NCBI GenBank assembly: GCA_036872755.1 | Contig: JAVHNS010000015.1 | Span: 372,001-436,000 of the forward strand | Direction: 5' to 3' | DNA: 64,000 nucleotides | Source of the DNA: Orbilia blumenaviensis | Lineage: Eukaryota > Ascomycota > Orbiliomycetes > Orbiliales > Orbiliaceae | Shown: positions 22,595 to 32,215 of the stretch, piece after piece | How positions within the stretch are numbered: the first letter of the stretch is position 1 | How the letters are laid out: every line of letters starts with the position of its first letter | Notes under the pieces: generated by a model | Told to the model about the DNA's origin: nothing | What the model saw: the letters and a program-made list of their open reading frames with translations, nothing else | Database searches by the model: none | Program-made: the position numbers and the translations under genes

Positions 22595-23975
22595 ATGTCC
22601 TTCCAAACTCCCTTCCTCCAAGCCCGGGAAAGGCATCCAATTTACTATACAAAATCCCTTCAGTATCTCGACGAATTATCAATCCTAAATCACCCCGAAA
22701 AGCATGTTTTGGCAGCCCTCCTGGACTATACCACTAACCCCAATCTACTCACAGGTTTTAGATTTTTAACCGGGGAACAGCTTAAAGAGCTTGCTGTCGT
22801 GGCAGTTGTGGGGCTTTTGGAACTTCGTGGTAAGGATATAAGGTCTAATCGAGATAATCAGGGTGGTGGTATTGGAGAGCTCAGGGAGCTGGAGGGTCTT
22901 AGTGGAAATGAGGAGGAGGATGTAATGGATATATCCCTGGGTAAGTACAATAGATACCTGCGTACCTACTACGAATTTCCTAAACCCTTCAAAACTTCAA
23001 AAAATAACATAAAGTATAAATTGCCTTATCTAAACGGGCACTGTAGGCTCCAGCCTGTTAGACACTCTAGGAGCCGCCGAACCGCCCCAAAGCCCCCCAG
23101 AACCACCCATAATCGGTCCACCGTATTTACCCGAGCACATGGCTACCTCCTGCAAACGTCGAGAAGGCCATAGATGCGCCCTCACCGGCTTCGGAGGCTT
23201 CATCGAGACAGCTCGCCTGTTCCCCCATGAAACCTTCAACCTCCCGCCCTCCAAACCCGAAGCTCTTCTAACCTGGAGATTCCTCTCCATCCTCCTCGGC
23301 GAAGCCCTAAAAACCCAGCTCCTCCGAGAGTTAACATCTCCAGAAACAGGCATCCACACTAGTTCAAACGGCATCAATTTCAACCTAGATTATGCTCAGA
23401 CCTTCCACTGTGGTAAATTCGGATTCATCCCTTGCAAAGAAAGCAAAAACCCAGACTACCTCGATGTGGAACTACGCCATTACGTAAATATTGATAAAAT
23501 GAATAGTGTAGACGGTGCATGGCCCCAGGACCCAAACCAACAATACGAATTCAACGAGGACGGGGTAGGGTGTAGGATTCTATTGCCAGCAGAATCTCAC
23601 CACCAAATAAAAAATGGTGATATAATACGACTAGCCTCTGCAGAAGCTGGATTACCACTACCATCGATATTTCTCCTTTTCTGGCACCAGTACCTCTGGC
23701 GGATTTTAGGAGTTGCAGGTCTATGGAGAGTAGGAGGAGAGGATTTCCATAATATGAATTGTGGCGGTGGTCAGCGTATCAATATATTTGAAATGTGGAG
23801 TAATTGTAGAAGCCTGGATACGTACACTGCCGTGCCTCCAAGGGATAAGAAGTGGTGGAAACGGTATTTGGCTAGTGAAGTCGAGTTTGCAAAGGGAATG
23901 ACGCGATGGTATCAATTTGTGGCTGATATTGGGGGTGATAGCGATAGTAGTAGTGGTAAAGAGAGTGAGGGGTAG
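22595..23975 (+). CDS. HNH-type fungal protein with degenerate active site, two exons
   Basis: Exons 22595-22940 and 23047-23975; the 106-bp intron has donor GTAAGT, branch-like TCTAAAC and acceptor CTGTAG. In-frame alternative acceptors end at 23052 and 23070. The product is 424 aa. Residues 1-115 are helical with an acidic end, followed by a Pro-rich linker. From about residue 146 comes a block like fungal HNH_2 domains: CKRREGHRCALTG, then ETARLFPHE, W-rich helices, then SSNGINFNLDYAQTFHCGKFGF. The Asn of NGI is present. The His expected in the A-H-I-x-P motif is Arg (ARLFP), and the His expected before the G-x-F strand seems to be Ala or Gln. Canonical HNH nucleases bind one divalent metal through those His residues, so this copy may bind without cutting. 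The C-terminus is Ser/Asp/Glu-rich. It sits alone in AT-rich DNA. Gene model good; fold likely; activity unknown. Confidence 0.75.
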
Positions 23976-24794
23976 TATGATGCACATGTATACGCTTATA
24001 CATACATGGGGCTATGTTCAAATATGCCTAAATGATACATGAGACTACCCAAGTGCTTGAACACTTAGTCTTAGGCCCATATGTGTTAGAAGATACCCGA
24101 CGTTTTGATCGGCTCGGTTCTTCATTTTTTCTTGAGAAGTGCTTGGACACCTACTTAGGTAATTAAGTACCTACCCTCTTTCCTCGGTCCCAGACTCTAT
24201 TGACCACGGGCCATAGGCAATTTGGAGGTTACGAAATCTGGACGTAACTCGGACAGTCCCGTAACCAGTGCTTGGGCCTGCCACAAAATACTACACGAGA
24301 GATGCGTTGTTTCATAGCTTACGGTCGTATCTAGCATCAGCCTCTAAATTCCCATCTTGTCTTTTATTAGTCGGTATAGTATTTTTATCCTCCACAATAT
24401 CATCCGCTAGTCTAACTAGATATTCTACACTCAGATCAATGTCTAGTATTTATTCCAGATATCGGGCCATGAGGTCATTAGGGCGTCCCACAGCCACGGG
24501 TACATGCGCAATATCAATCTATCTGCGCTAAGATCTCGCTTCGCGTATCAGCCGCAATATACTACTACGTATACTATTGATGCCTACCTACTAGCACAAT
24601 ATGCATTTTTTAGCTCTATTAAGTACTGATCTAGTGCTCGTAAAGATCTGAGGCTGTGCCGCATGTGTACAATGTCGTATTAGTTTTTTTTTTTTCCCGA
24701 AGCGGGTCGCTTACGCCCTTCAACCCATCAATAAGGATGGTAGTGAAGAAGTTAAGGAACAAAAGAGCGTCCTGCGGTTCGCATTGTGTGAGGC

Positions 24795-24796
<2 letters not shown>

Positions 24797-24830
<34 letters not shown>
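24797..24830 (+). repeat. 34-base poly(G) tract
   Basis: Thirty-four consecutive G on the + strand. It is the only G/C homopolymer longer than about 12 in the window, where A/T runs are common. It could form G-quadruplex structures. Its exact length may be uncertain because sequencers misread such runs. Confidence 0.85.
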
Positions 24831-24831
<1 letters not shown>

Positions 24832-25560
24832 GACGGAACAAGCCGTTTCTCGTATATGCATGTACACGTATTTCATGCATGGAGCGAGAAAGCTTTTGGA
24901 GTACGAGATATTGATCCGATACGAGCCCGTAGCCAGGCTGCTGGATATGCAATATTAATTATTGTAATAAACTGGGGGTTTCGGATCTATCACAAGATAT
25001 ATTCAGATCTTGGGAATCAATACATTAAATTGTGACGTCATATATGCATATATATGAAGTATCGACCTCATGATCCTTAAACACGGAAGGAACCTCAAGA
25101 TAGAGGTAGGTTTAACGTGTAGTGGGGTGTTGAATGTGAATAGTATTAGTATTCAGTACCCTGTATAAAATTATGTGCGACAGGCCTTTCAGCCTCATAG
25201 ACAGTATTCCCCTCGATATTTATTGACTAGGTGCTATATAGTTGGTAAACGCCTACCTGAGCTCTAGGGTAACTACCCCTCCGGAATCTATATGTATGAT
25301 TGATCGGAGGCTCGATCAAGTGCTGTGGACTGTGATGCTCACACAACTTATGGCAATGTTTTTATATTGTACTTGCACACGCATCCGGATGCTCGTGCAC
25401 ATATAAAACCAATATATGAGATCCGTGCTTTAATTTCCTTTAAATCTAATTCCGTCGTAGTTCCCATGGCCTAGATGGACAACCGGTTTATAATTTATGC
25501 TCGCTGTATAATCCGCCCGCAGTTAAGTCGAACATTGCCTGAGCTCGAACTCTGGTTCAC

Positions 25561-25576
25561 CTAGGTAATTACCTAG
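25561..25576. repeat. 16-bp perfect palindrome with CTAGGTAA half-sites
   Basis: CTAGGTAATTACCTAG equals its own reverse complement. Related motifs stand at 22404-22415 and around 24153-24175, all in the AT-rich block around the HNH gene. Confidence 0.6.
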
Positions 25577-25900
25577 CCTGGTAACGATTAGACAATATAT
25601 ATGGCACCGGCCTTAGTCCACCTAGCTCGGACTGGCCTTGGTCTCAAGACTACGTTTACATCACCGCAAATATATCATGCTTACAATCAACCAAACCGTT
25701 GAAACCTCAGCAACCTTACCAAAAATCCGGCATTTAATTAAAAAGAGATCGAGAAGAGTTAAAATTTCCCAATTGTATATATATACTTTCCAATTATCCA
25801 ATTATCCTACACTCACCCCCAACCCCCCTCTCAAAATACCTACACCAAAAATACCCCAAAAGATACCCTCAAAGTCTCCAGTATATATACATATACCCAT

Positions 25901-26942
25901 CTACTTAGTATAATCATAGAACCCCTTCCCACACTTCTTACCAACCCACCCAGCATCCACCATCCTCTGCAACAGCACGCTAGGCCTATATTTACTATCC
26001 CCGGTATCCTGGTACAAAACCTTCATAATAGCCAAACAAGTATCCAACCCAATAAAATCCGCCAAAGTCAACGGTCCCATGGGTACACCGGTTCCATTCT
26101 TCATAATCCCATCGATATCCTCTTTCCCTCCAATGCCGGACTCAAGACAGATAATCGCTTCGTTGATATATGGCATTAATATACGATTTGCCAGGAAACC
26201 GGGGGTATCCGCTGATTTTGAGGGGAGTTTTTTCATGGCTTTGCAGAGGTCTAGAGAGGTTTGTAGGGTTTTGGGGGAGGTTTGTAGGGCGGTTATTATT
26301 TCCACACCGGGTTGGACTGGGACTGGATTCATGAAGTGAGTTGAAATCACACGGTCAGCGGCATCAGGACCGGCGGCGGCAGCGATTTTTGTAATCGATA
26401 TCGAAGAAGTATTAGTCGCCAGGATAGCAGTGGGTTTAGAAATCTCCCCGAGTTGTTTAAAGATCTTTAATTTCAAATCCACGATTTCGGGAACCGCTTC
26501 GATGATGAAATCTGAGTTGGAGACGGAGTTGATGTCTGTTGATGTTGTGATTCGGGATTTTATGGCCGATGCTTCTTCTTCAGTGAGCCGGGATTTGGCA
26601 ACGTCCTTGTCGAGGAGCTTGGAGATGAAGCTCGTGGCTTTGGAGATCGAGGCTTCGGAGGAGTCGATTAGTGTTACTGGGAGGGAGGCGTGGCGGGCGG
26701 CGACGAGGGCGATTCCGAGGCCCTTTGATTTTTTGTCATATTAGCATCTAATTTGCTTATTGATATAGTAGACTGAAGGATGAGGGAAGTAATACCATCT
26801 GTCCAGCACCAATAACGCTGAGGTTATCAACCCCCTCAACAGCACCAAGTCTCACCGACGAGCTGCTGAACCCACGGTTTAACACATTCCCGCGCGTTGT
26901 AGCTGCCCTCAAAGCACGGGTCGATATTCTCAAAGCCGCCAT
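25901..26942 (-). CDS. Mitochondrial 3-hydroxyacyl-CoA dehydrogenase, two exons
   Basis: Exon 1 is 26942-26796 and exon 2 is 26722-25901; the 73-bp intron runs from GTATTA to AAAG and is phase 0. The 322-aa length is typical of HADH. It oxidises L-3-hydroxyacyl-CoA to 3-ketoacyl-CoA with NAD+, the third step of beta-oxidation. Residues 1-30 (ALRISTRALRAATTRGNVLNRG and SSSS) are Arg/Ser/Ala-rich without acids, a good mitochondrial presequence. The Rossmann motif GAGQMG is at 45-50, with the intron lying exactly between Met49 and Gly50. Asp69 closes the second strand, as in NAD-binding enzymes. EAVPE and THFMNP (catalytic His178) follow. The C-terminal domain has GFLANRILMPYINEA, GPLTLADFIGLDT and KCGKGFYDY. 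Bacterial relatives act as 3-hydroxybutyryl-CoA dehydrogenase, so chain-length preference is open. No peroxisomal signal (ends YTK). Confidence 0.93.
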
Positions 26943-26985
26943 TATATTATTTCCTCAAAAGATGAACAACCTCCCTTCTAATGTT

Positions 26986-27005
26986 AAAAAAAAAAAAAAA
27001 AAAAA
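26986..27005. promoter_or_regulatory. 20-bp poly(dA:dT) tract upstream of the HADH gene
   Basis: Twenty A on the + strand lie 44-63 bases before the start codon at 26942, nearly the same position as the tract before the coiled-coil gene. Likely a nucleosome-disfavouring promoter or 5'-UTR element. Confidence 0.45.
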
Positions 27006-28176
27006 CTTATATGTAGTAGAAATTTTTATAGGGGCGGGATGAGTGAAGAAGATCGGGAAGAAAAGGAATAGGTTTTTTTTCAGAGATACATTACATGCAT
27101 GCATCCATTCCATTCACGTTGTTTCGGCATTCCGTAGTGGGATTTTCGTCTTCACATGCGCGGTTAACGCTTAGGTGCGGCTTAAAACGTGGGGAAGCTC
27201 CGAAGCTTTCCCACCAACACCCCGTTTACATCCTTGAGCTCTTGATAATATGATCGAGATGTCGTATGCAACTTATGGGTATAGATATTGGTCATTTCAA
27301 CCCCTTTGATTCCGTGATATCACAGCTAAACTAATACTCTCGGATGACAGTCTAACAAACCCCCAAAGCCGAGACTGATTCCATTAAAACCCGGGATAAA
27401 ACTACTGATCACGAAATAGCCAATGGGCTACCGAATGGACATTGAAGACTGAAATGGATGAAGAGGTGGATATCAAATATAAATAAACGGACAGTAAATA
27501 GTAGATCGATAGATAAAACCCCCATATAAAAAACCAAAACCAGTCAAAAGGAGTATCCATACAAAAAAATGCTGCTAAAACCTAAGATAAGATATATAAC
27601 ATAAAAAAAAAGTGATACCCGTCAAGGCGGCCGTCAAAAAGTGCAGCCAGCCCAGGGCGGAAGGGGAAGTCCTCGATACCTCCAAGTAATCTCAAAAAAC
27701 CAAAAAGGAAAAATATAAACATCAGAAGCAGATAGGAATCCCAAAGGAATAAAACCCGGGACCAGGTCGGACTCGAAATAAAGGAAATGAAATGAGACGA
27801 TGTGCTCGTACGGGCCGTGTAAATAACCAAAACCAACAAGACGAAAGGACTAAACTGAACAAGAACTCCAGACGCTATAAGTGGCGATGATATACCGTAA
27901 CAAAAAGAAAATGGAGAACTGATGTAAAGGAGAGACCAGTAGTGATTCTAACGATATGAAGAAACAGCAGGGGAAAAAGAAATGCTTCAGCATGAACGTA
28001 TGAAGAAAAGAATCAAAAAACCCATCTTTTTTGTAAACACCCATACAAATGAAAAATAGAGCAAGACCGAACGATGAATTACCGCATAAAAGCATAAAGA
28101 CAGAAACTCCGTGTGAAGAATGAACCATCAAGTATAAAAATGAAAGAACCGATCAATCCGAGAGCGATCAGAATGC
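27006..28176. other. Spacer between HADH promoter and the APH-like gene 3' end
   Basis: Contains a near-perfect short inverted repeat around 27190-27215 (GTGGGGAAGCT paired with AAGCTTTCCCAC) and an A-rich stretch at 27.5-28.1 kb, probably 3' UTR of the gene at 28177. No gene seen. Confidence 0.45.
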
Positions 28177-30281
28177 TCATGAAGAAGAAGACCCGCGGAA
28201 GTTGAGCATCGTGACTGCTGCGAACATTCTCTTCCAGCCTTTATTATCCACGGTGACAGTTGGTCCCGTAGCAACCCTTGCGACGGCGGGCATCTTGCCC
28301 TTCCCCTTGCCCTTTTTATCAGCTCCAGTCAAACTCCACCCTCGAACCCTCTTTCCGGTCTGCCTGACGCTGCTGGAGCGATTCCTACCAGTAACACGAA
28401 CAACTCTCTTCTTCTGCGTCTTTCGCTTCATATAACTCGCGTCTCGGCATCGAATGAACGCCCATGCCATATGAAACGCCTTCTCAGGCCCGTTACTCCG
28501 TCGCTTTCCCGTATAAGCCTTGACCTCTGGTGGCAGATGTCGATGAACCCTCACGTACTCACGAACCCATATTTCCTCCTTTCGAGACTTGACCCAAGGC
28601 GCCTTATTCCAGACTTTGCTCGCAGTTTCTTTAGCTGCCGCTGTTGTCGAGGATCTTCTTCGTTTCTTTCCATTTCGAAGTTCTTCCGGCAAATCCCACG
28701 AGTACTCTCCATGCTTCAAATCACGCTTTGGAACAAGGTTCTGGAAATCTGGATCTTGGTCGCCTAGCGACTTGAATGCCGACTTTTCGGAGAACTTGGT
28801 ATCCTCGAATACATACTCGTACAGACCGCCACGGCCGCGAAGGTGAAGGTGTTTCTGTGAGGGGTCGAGGATCGAGTTTTCAAACTGCCAAACTTTATGC
28901 GCTGTCCTAAGGAGTTCCTTTCGTACATCTGGATCCTGGAGGATAGATGGTCGGTCGGACGACCACTCCCGGTTCAAAAAGGCGCCGAGGAAGATTTTAC
29001 GGTCGAAAAGTGGGCCCTTCTTCTTAGTCTCATAGATGATATCTGGATATTTGCACAAACTTGTGATCGGCCCAACGACACCAGTAATTCCTGTCACACC
29101 GGTGATATTGCATTCGTCATCAACCAGTATACCAGTCGAGTTAAGCCCCCAGTTCTGGAAAACGAACGGACCGTTGTTGTAACCTGTCTCGACCGAGAAT
29201 TTTGGAATCATCTTATTGATCAAGAAGAAGCGAGCGAGCTCCTCGTCGACAGGGGCACATAGGTCGGATTGAGCCGGTCGGTGTGAGTGTGACTTCGCAT
29301 CCTTGTAGTTCAACTCGCCAAAGGCTGTCAGGTATTCGAAAGCGGAAGTGTATGGACCTCGGTTGGTCGCTGCTCTGCCACGAGCCAAAGGATAGGTATT
29401 TTGTACACTGTATAAGGGTCCTACTGAGAAATCGTCGGAATCCGTAGCAGACTGCTGGATCGATCCGATACTCTCGAAGGTGCATGTAGAGAGTTGGAGG
29501 ATGACATCGGCGAGTTGGCCGTGGAATCTGGCGGCTTTGCCGATGGATGTCGGGTTTTCGACGTCAAGCTCTGGAACATGGTGGCCCGGTAGCTTCTCGT
29601 AGAGCATAAACGAAGCGGCGACGTTGTTAGCTGGATCCGAATCGTATGCGTAGTAGAAGACCTCCGGAACAGGTATGCTAGTGTGCTTTTTCAGGTACCG
29701 CCAGGCCGAGATCTGACTGTACATGGCCTCATTGTAATGTGACGACCTCCACGGCTTCGGCACTTTGGCCACCCACGATACGCCATCCTCAAATATTATC
29801 TCAACGGTATAGTCGAAAGCTAAAAAAAGGGCAAAGAGTAATTAGCACCGAAAAAACATGCAATGCTACGATGCAAGCACACGGAAACGGCAATGGCGAT
29901 GAAAAGGGAAATAGCCCGCGGGCGCCTAACCACACATGCACATGCACACACAAATCCACACAACAGACAACGGAAACACACAGATGTCATTATAAACGTA
30001 CCAGTACTAGTCTTCTCACCAAATGACGAAGATTTCCCCCTTAACGACTGAGCGAGCGACGCTAACTCTGCTGTGTTCAATTTGATACCCATATCATCCT
30101 GTCGTTTATCTCTGCACTCCGGACATCCACCTCGTGTGCTCGTACTGCTAACGCTAGTCGCCCTGTTTCGCACTAAAGACGACATTTTGGTTCCTATACT
30201 CAGGGTACTTGATGCCTTTGTCGTGCGAGAGAATTGGGAGGAGGAGGTAGAGCCGGAGGAGGAGGGTTCCGGTGTCTCCAT
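28177..30281 (-). CDS. Aminoglycoside/choline-kinase-fold protein lacking catalytic residues (pseudokinase candidate)
   Basis: Exon 1 is 30281-30002 and exon 2 is 29819-28177; the 182-bp intron has donor GTACGT and acceptor TTTTTAG and is phase 1. The product is 640 aa. Residues 1-93 are Ser/Thr-rich with a CPEC pair. The APH-type kinase fold starts at ~95: IIFEDGVSWVAKVP (beta strands with the ATP-site Lys position), EAMYSQISAWRYLKKHTSIPVPEVFYY, then FMLYEKLPG. In active members a W-D-L-N-x-x-N-ILVDD loop and an I-I-D-W strand follow. Here they read WGLNSTGILVDD and ITGVTGITG. The catalytic Asp is Gly318, the metal-binding Asn is Gly323 and the second metal Asp is ~Gly337. The C-terminal ~170 residues are strongly basic (KKRRR, KRKTQKKR, KKGKGKGK), suggesting nuclear or nucleic-acid contact. 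So the fold is clear but phosphotransfer looks unlikely. Confidence 0.8.
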
Positions 30282-30592
30282 TGGGGAAGGATGTAGATTG
30301 CTGAACGATCCTGATGGATTGATGTCGGATTTTTTTATTTATTTTATTCTATAAAGAATAGAGGGAGAAAAAAAGAAAAAAAGAGGGAAAGATGCAAAAG
30401 GGGATATTTGAGCGATGGTTGTTTCTGACGAAGGGTAGAGAGGGTTGGAATGACCGGCCGTGAAATGATGTAATTGAAGGGCGACGCAAGCGGCGATGGA
30501 AATGTGTTGCGGCGACGGGCGTAGTGATATTGGGACTGGATTGATAGCTATTGATAGTAATGGGTAAGAAAAAGATACTCTACTTTTAAGGA

Positions 30593-30633
30593 AAAAAATA
30601 AAAATAAAAATAAAAATAAAAATAAAAATAAAA
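30593..30633 (+). repeat. (AAAAT)n microsatellite
   Basis: About seven tandem AAAAT units, 310 bases upstream of the APH-like gene's start codon. Confidence 0.8.
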
Positions 30634-32175
30634 CAGAAACAAAGAAAGATAAAACGAAGGTCAGCTGAAAATAAAAAGTATGAACAGATGATGGAGAAGC
30701 AAGGAGCAAAGGAGATTATAATAGGAAATAGAAGAGAAGGATGGGAAAACTGGGGAAGAAGATATTAAGATGAGAAGGGGAAGAGGTGTGGAGAGTGTGT
30801 GTGAGTAAGAGAGAGGCCAGCCAGCCAGCCAAGGCAGGACAGGGTATGAACACGAACAGGAACAACCAAAAGCTGGGATTGTTTCGTCTGTGAAACGAAT
30901 ACCGTCGAGGTTGTTATATAAGGTATATAATTGGAACCTGAACTTGTGCTTTTGTTTGTAGGTAGAGCACTACCTATATAAAAGAACAACAGACCAGAAA
31001 CAATGATGTTCATATGTTCAACCGTCGGATGCCTTCGGGAACGGGCTGGATAAAAACCGGAGCACGCGTGCGACTTACATAAGAAATTTGCACAGAACGA
31101 GATAATATCAATAGAAGAAAGATCGCAAGAGGAGAAAATAAAATAAAATAAAAGGGTAAGATAAAAAAAGGGTAAAAAATGCACAACCTGGGAAGTCTAC
31201 CGCTTCTTATTTTTATTCTTGTATGGTCTTCTATTCCATATTCAAAAAAAAAAAAAAAAAAAAAGAATACACAAGAATACGAGGATGGAGGGGCGGGATG
31301 ATATGAAGGAAGAGGGTGAGTGGAGGGTTGGTTATATCCGGGCGCAGCACCACCACATGTCGATTAACACCGCCCGTGTGTATTTGAAAAGCGAATGATG
31401 ACAGTGCCAACGTAGTATATAACGTTGTAGGAGGTCTGCAAAGTAAAATAACACAAAAAAGTAAAATAAAAATAAAAATTAACAATGCAGGATGGACACA
31501 GATCTGGGCTGGCAGTTATAATATATAATATAATAGACTTCCAAACCCTGGCACAGGATGGCTGACGCTTTTTTTATGAGTTTCGTCAGCAGCGACTGCC
31601 GCAGGGCTAGCCAGGCTGGCAGCCTCAGATCTTGGTGTCCAGTCCTTACCTGTCTGCCCTTTGATAGACAGACACTAGACAGCCTTACTTGAAACAGCGC
31701 GGAACAGAACAGCAATCGCAATAGCAATATCAACAACAGGAATACCCGTTACCTGGCACTTCCTTTCTTTTCTTTTCTTATTCTTATTCTTTTTAAGGTA
31801 CTTACTTGGTTGCTTAAGTAGCTAGTTTAGCTCGGTAGGCCAAAAGTAGGTAGTGATGGTGGTTATTCTTCTTCGCTCGTTCGCTCGCTCGTTCGTTCGC
31901 CGTCCTTCAGTCGTGTGCGTGGGTCTCCTTCTTGTCGGGTCTGGTCTGGTCTTGCTGTAGCTGAAAATACCCGCCAACGAGAGGGCGCCGACAGCACGTC
32001 GAATAGGGCTGTCCTATTAGTCGCTGTACCACCAAGGTCCGAAGCTAGCTTTTCCCTTTTCCTTCTTTATTCCTTTTTCTTATTCCCTCCGTCCTTCTTC
32101 TCTTTTTTTCTTCCTTTCTTTCAACTGATTCTGGAATGATAGTTTTAAATATCCGTTCTCCGTTTTTTCTGTTGA

Positions 32176-32178
<3 letters not shown>

Positions 32179-32210
<32 letters not shown>
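32179..32210. repeat. (TA)16 microsatellite
   Basis: Sixteen TA units, directly after a polypyrimidine-rich stretch. Confidence 0.85.

Positions 32211-32215
<5 letters not shown>

Larger units (their letters stand above)
23976..25900. other. AT-rich spacer with a long G tract and palindromes
   Basis: Separates the HNH gene (+) from the dehydrogenase gene (-), which converge on it. It contains a 34-base G run (24797-24830), a 16-bp palindrome (25561-25576) and several TAGGTAATTA-like motifs. ORFs under 105 codons, none recognised. Confidence 0.5.

Noticed and set aside
24797..24830. Telomere-related sequence
   Set aside because: A pure G run without TTAGGG-type units; no tandem telomeric repeat anywhere in the window.
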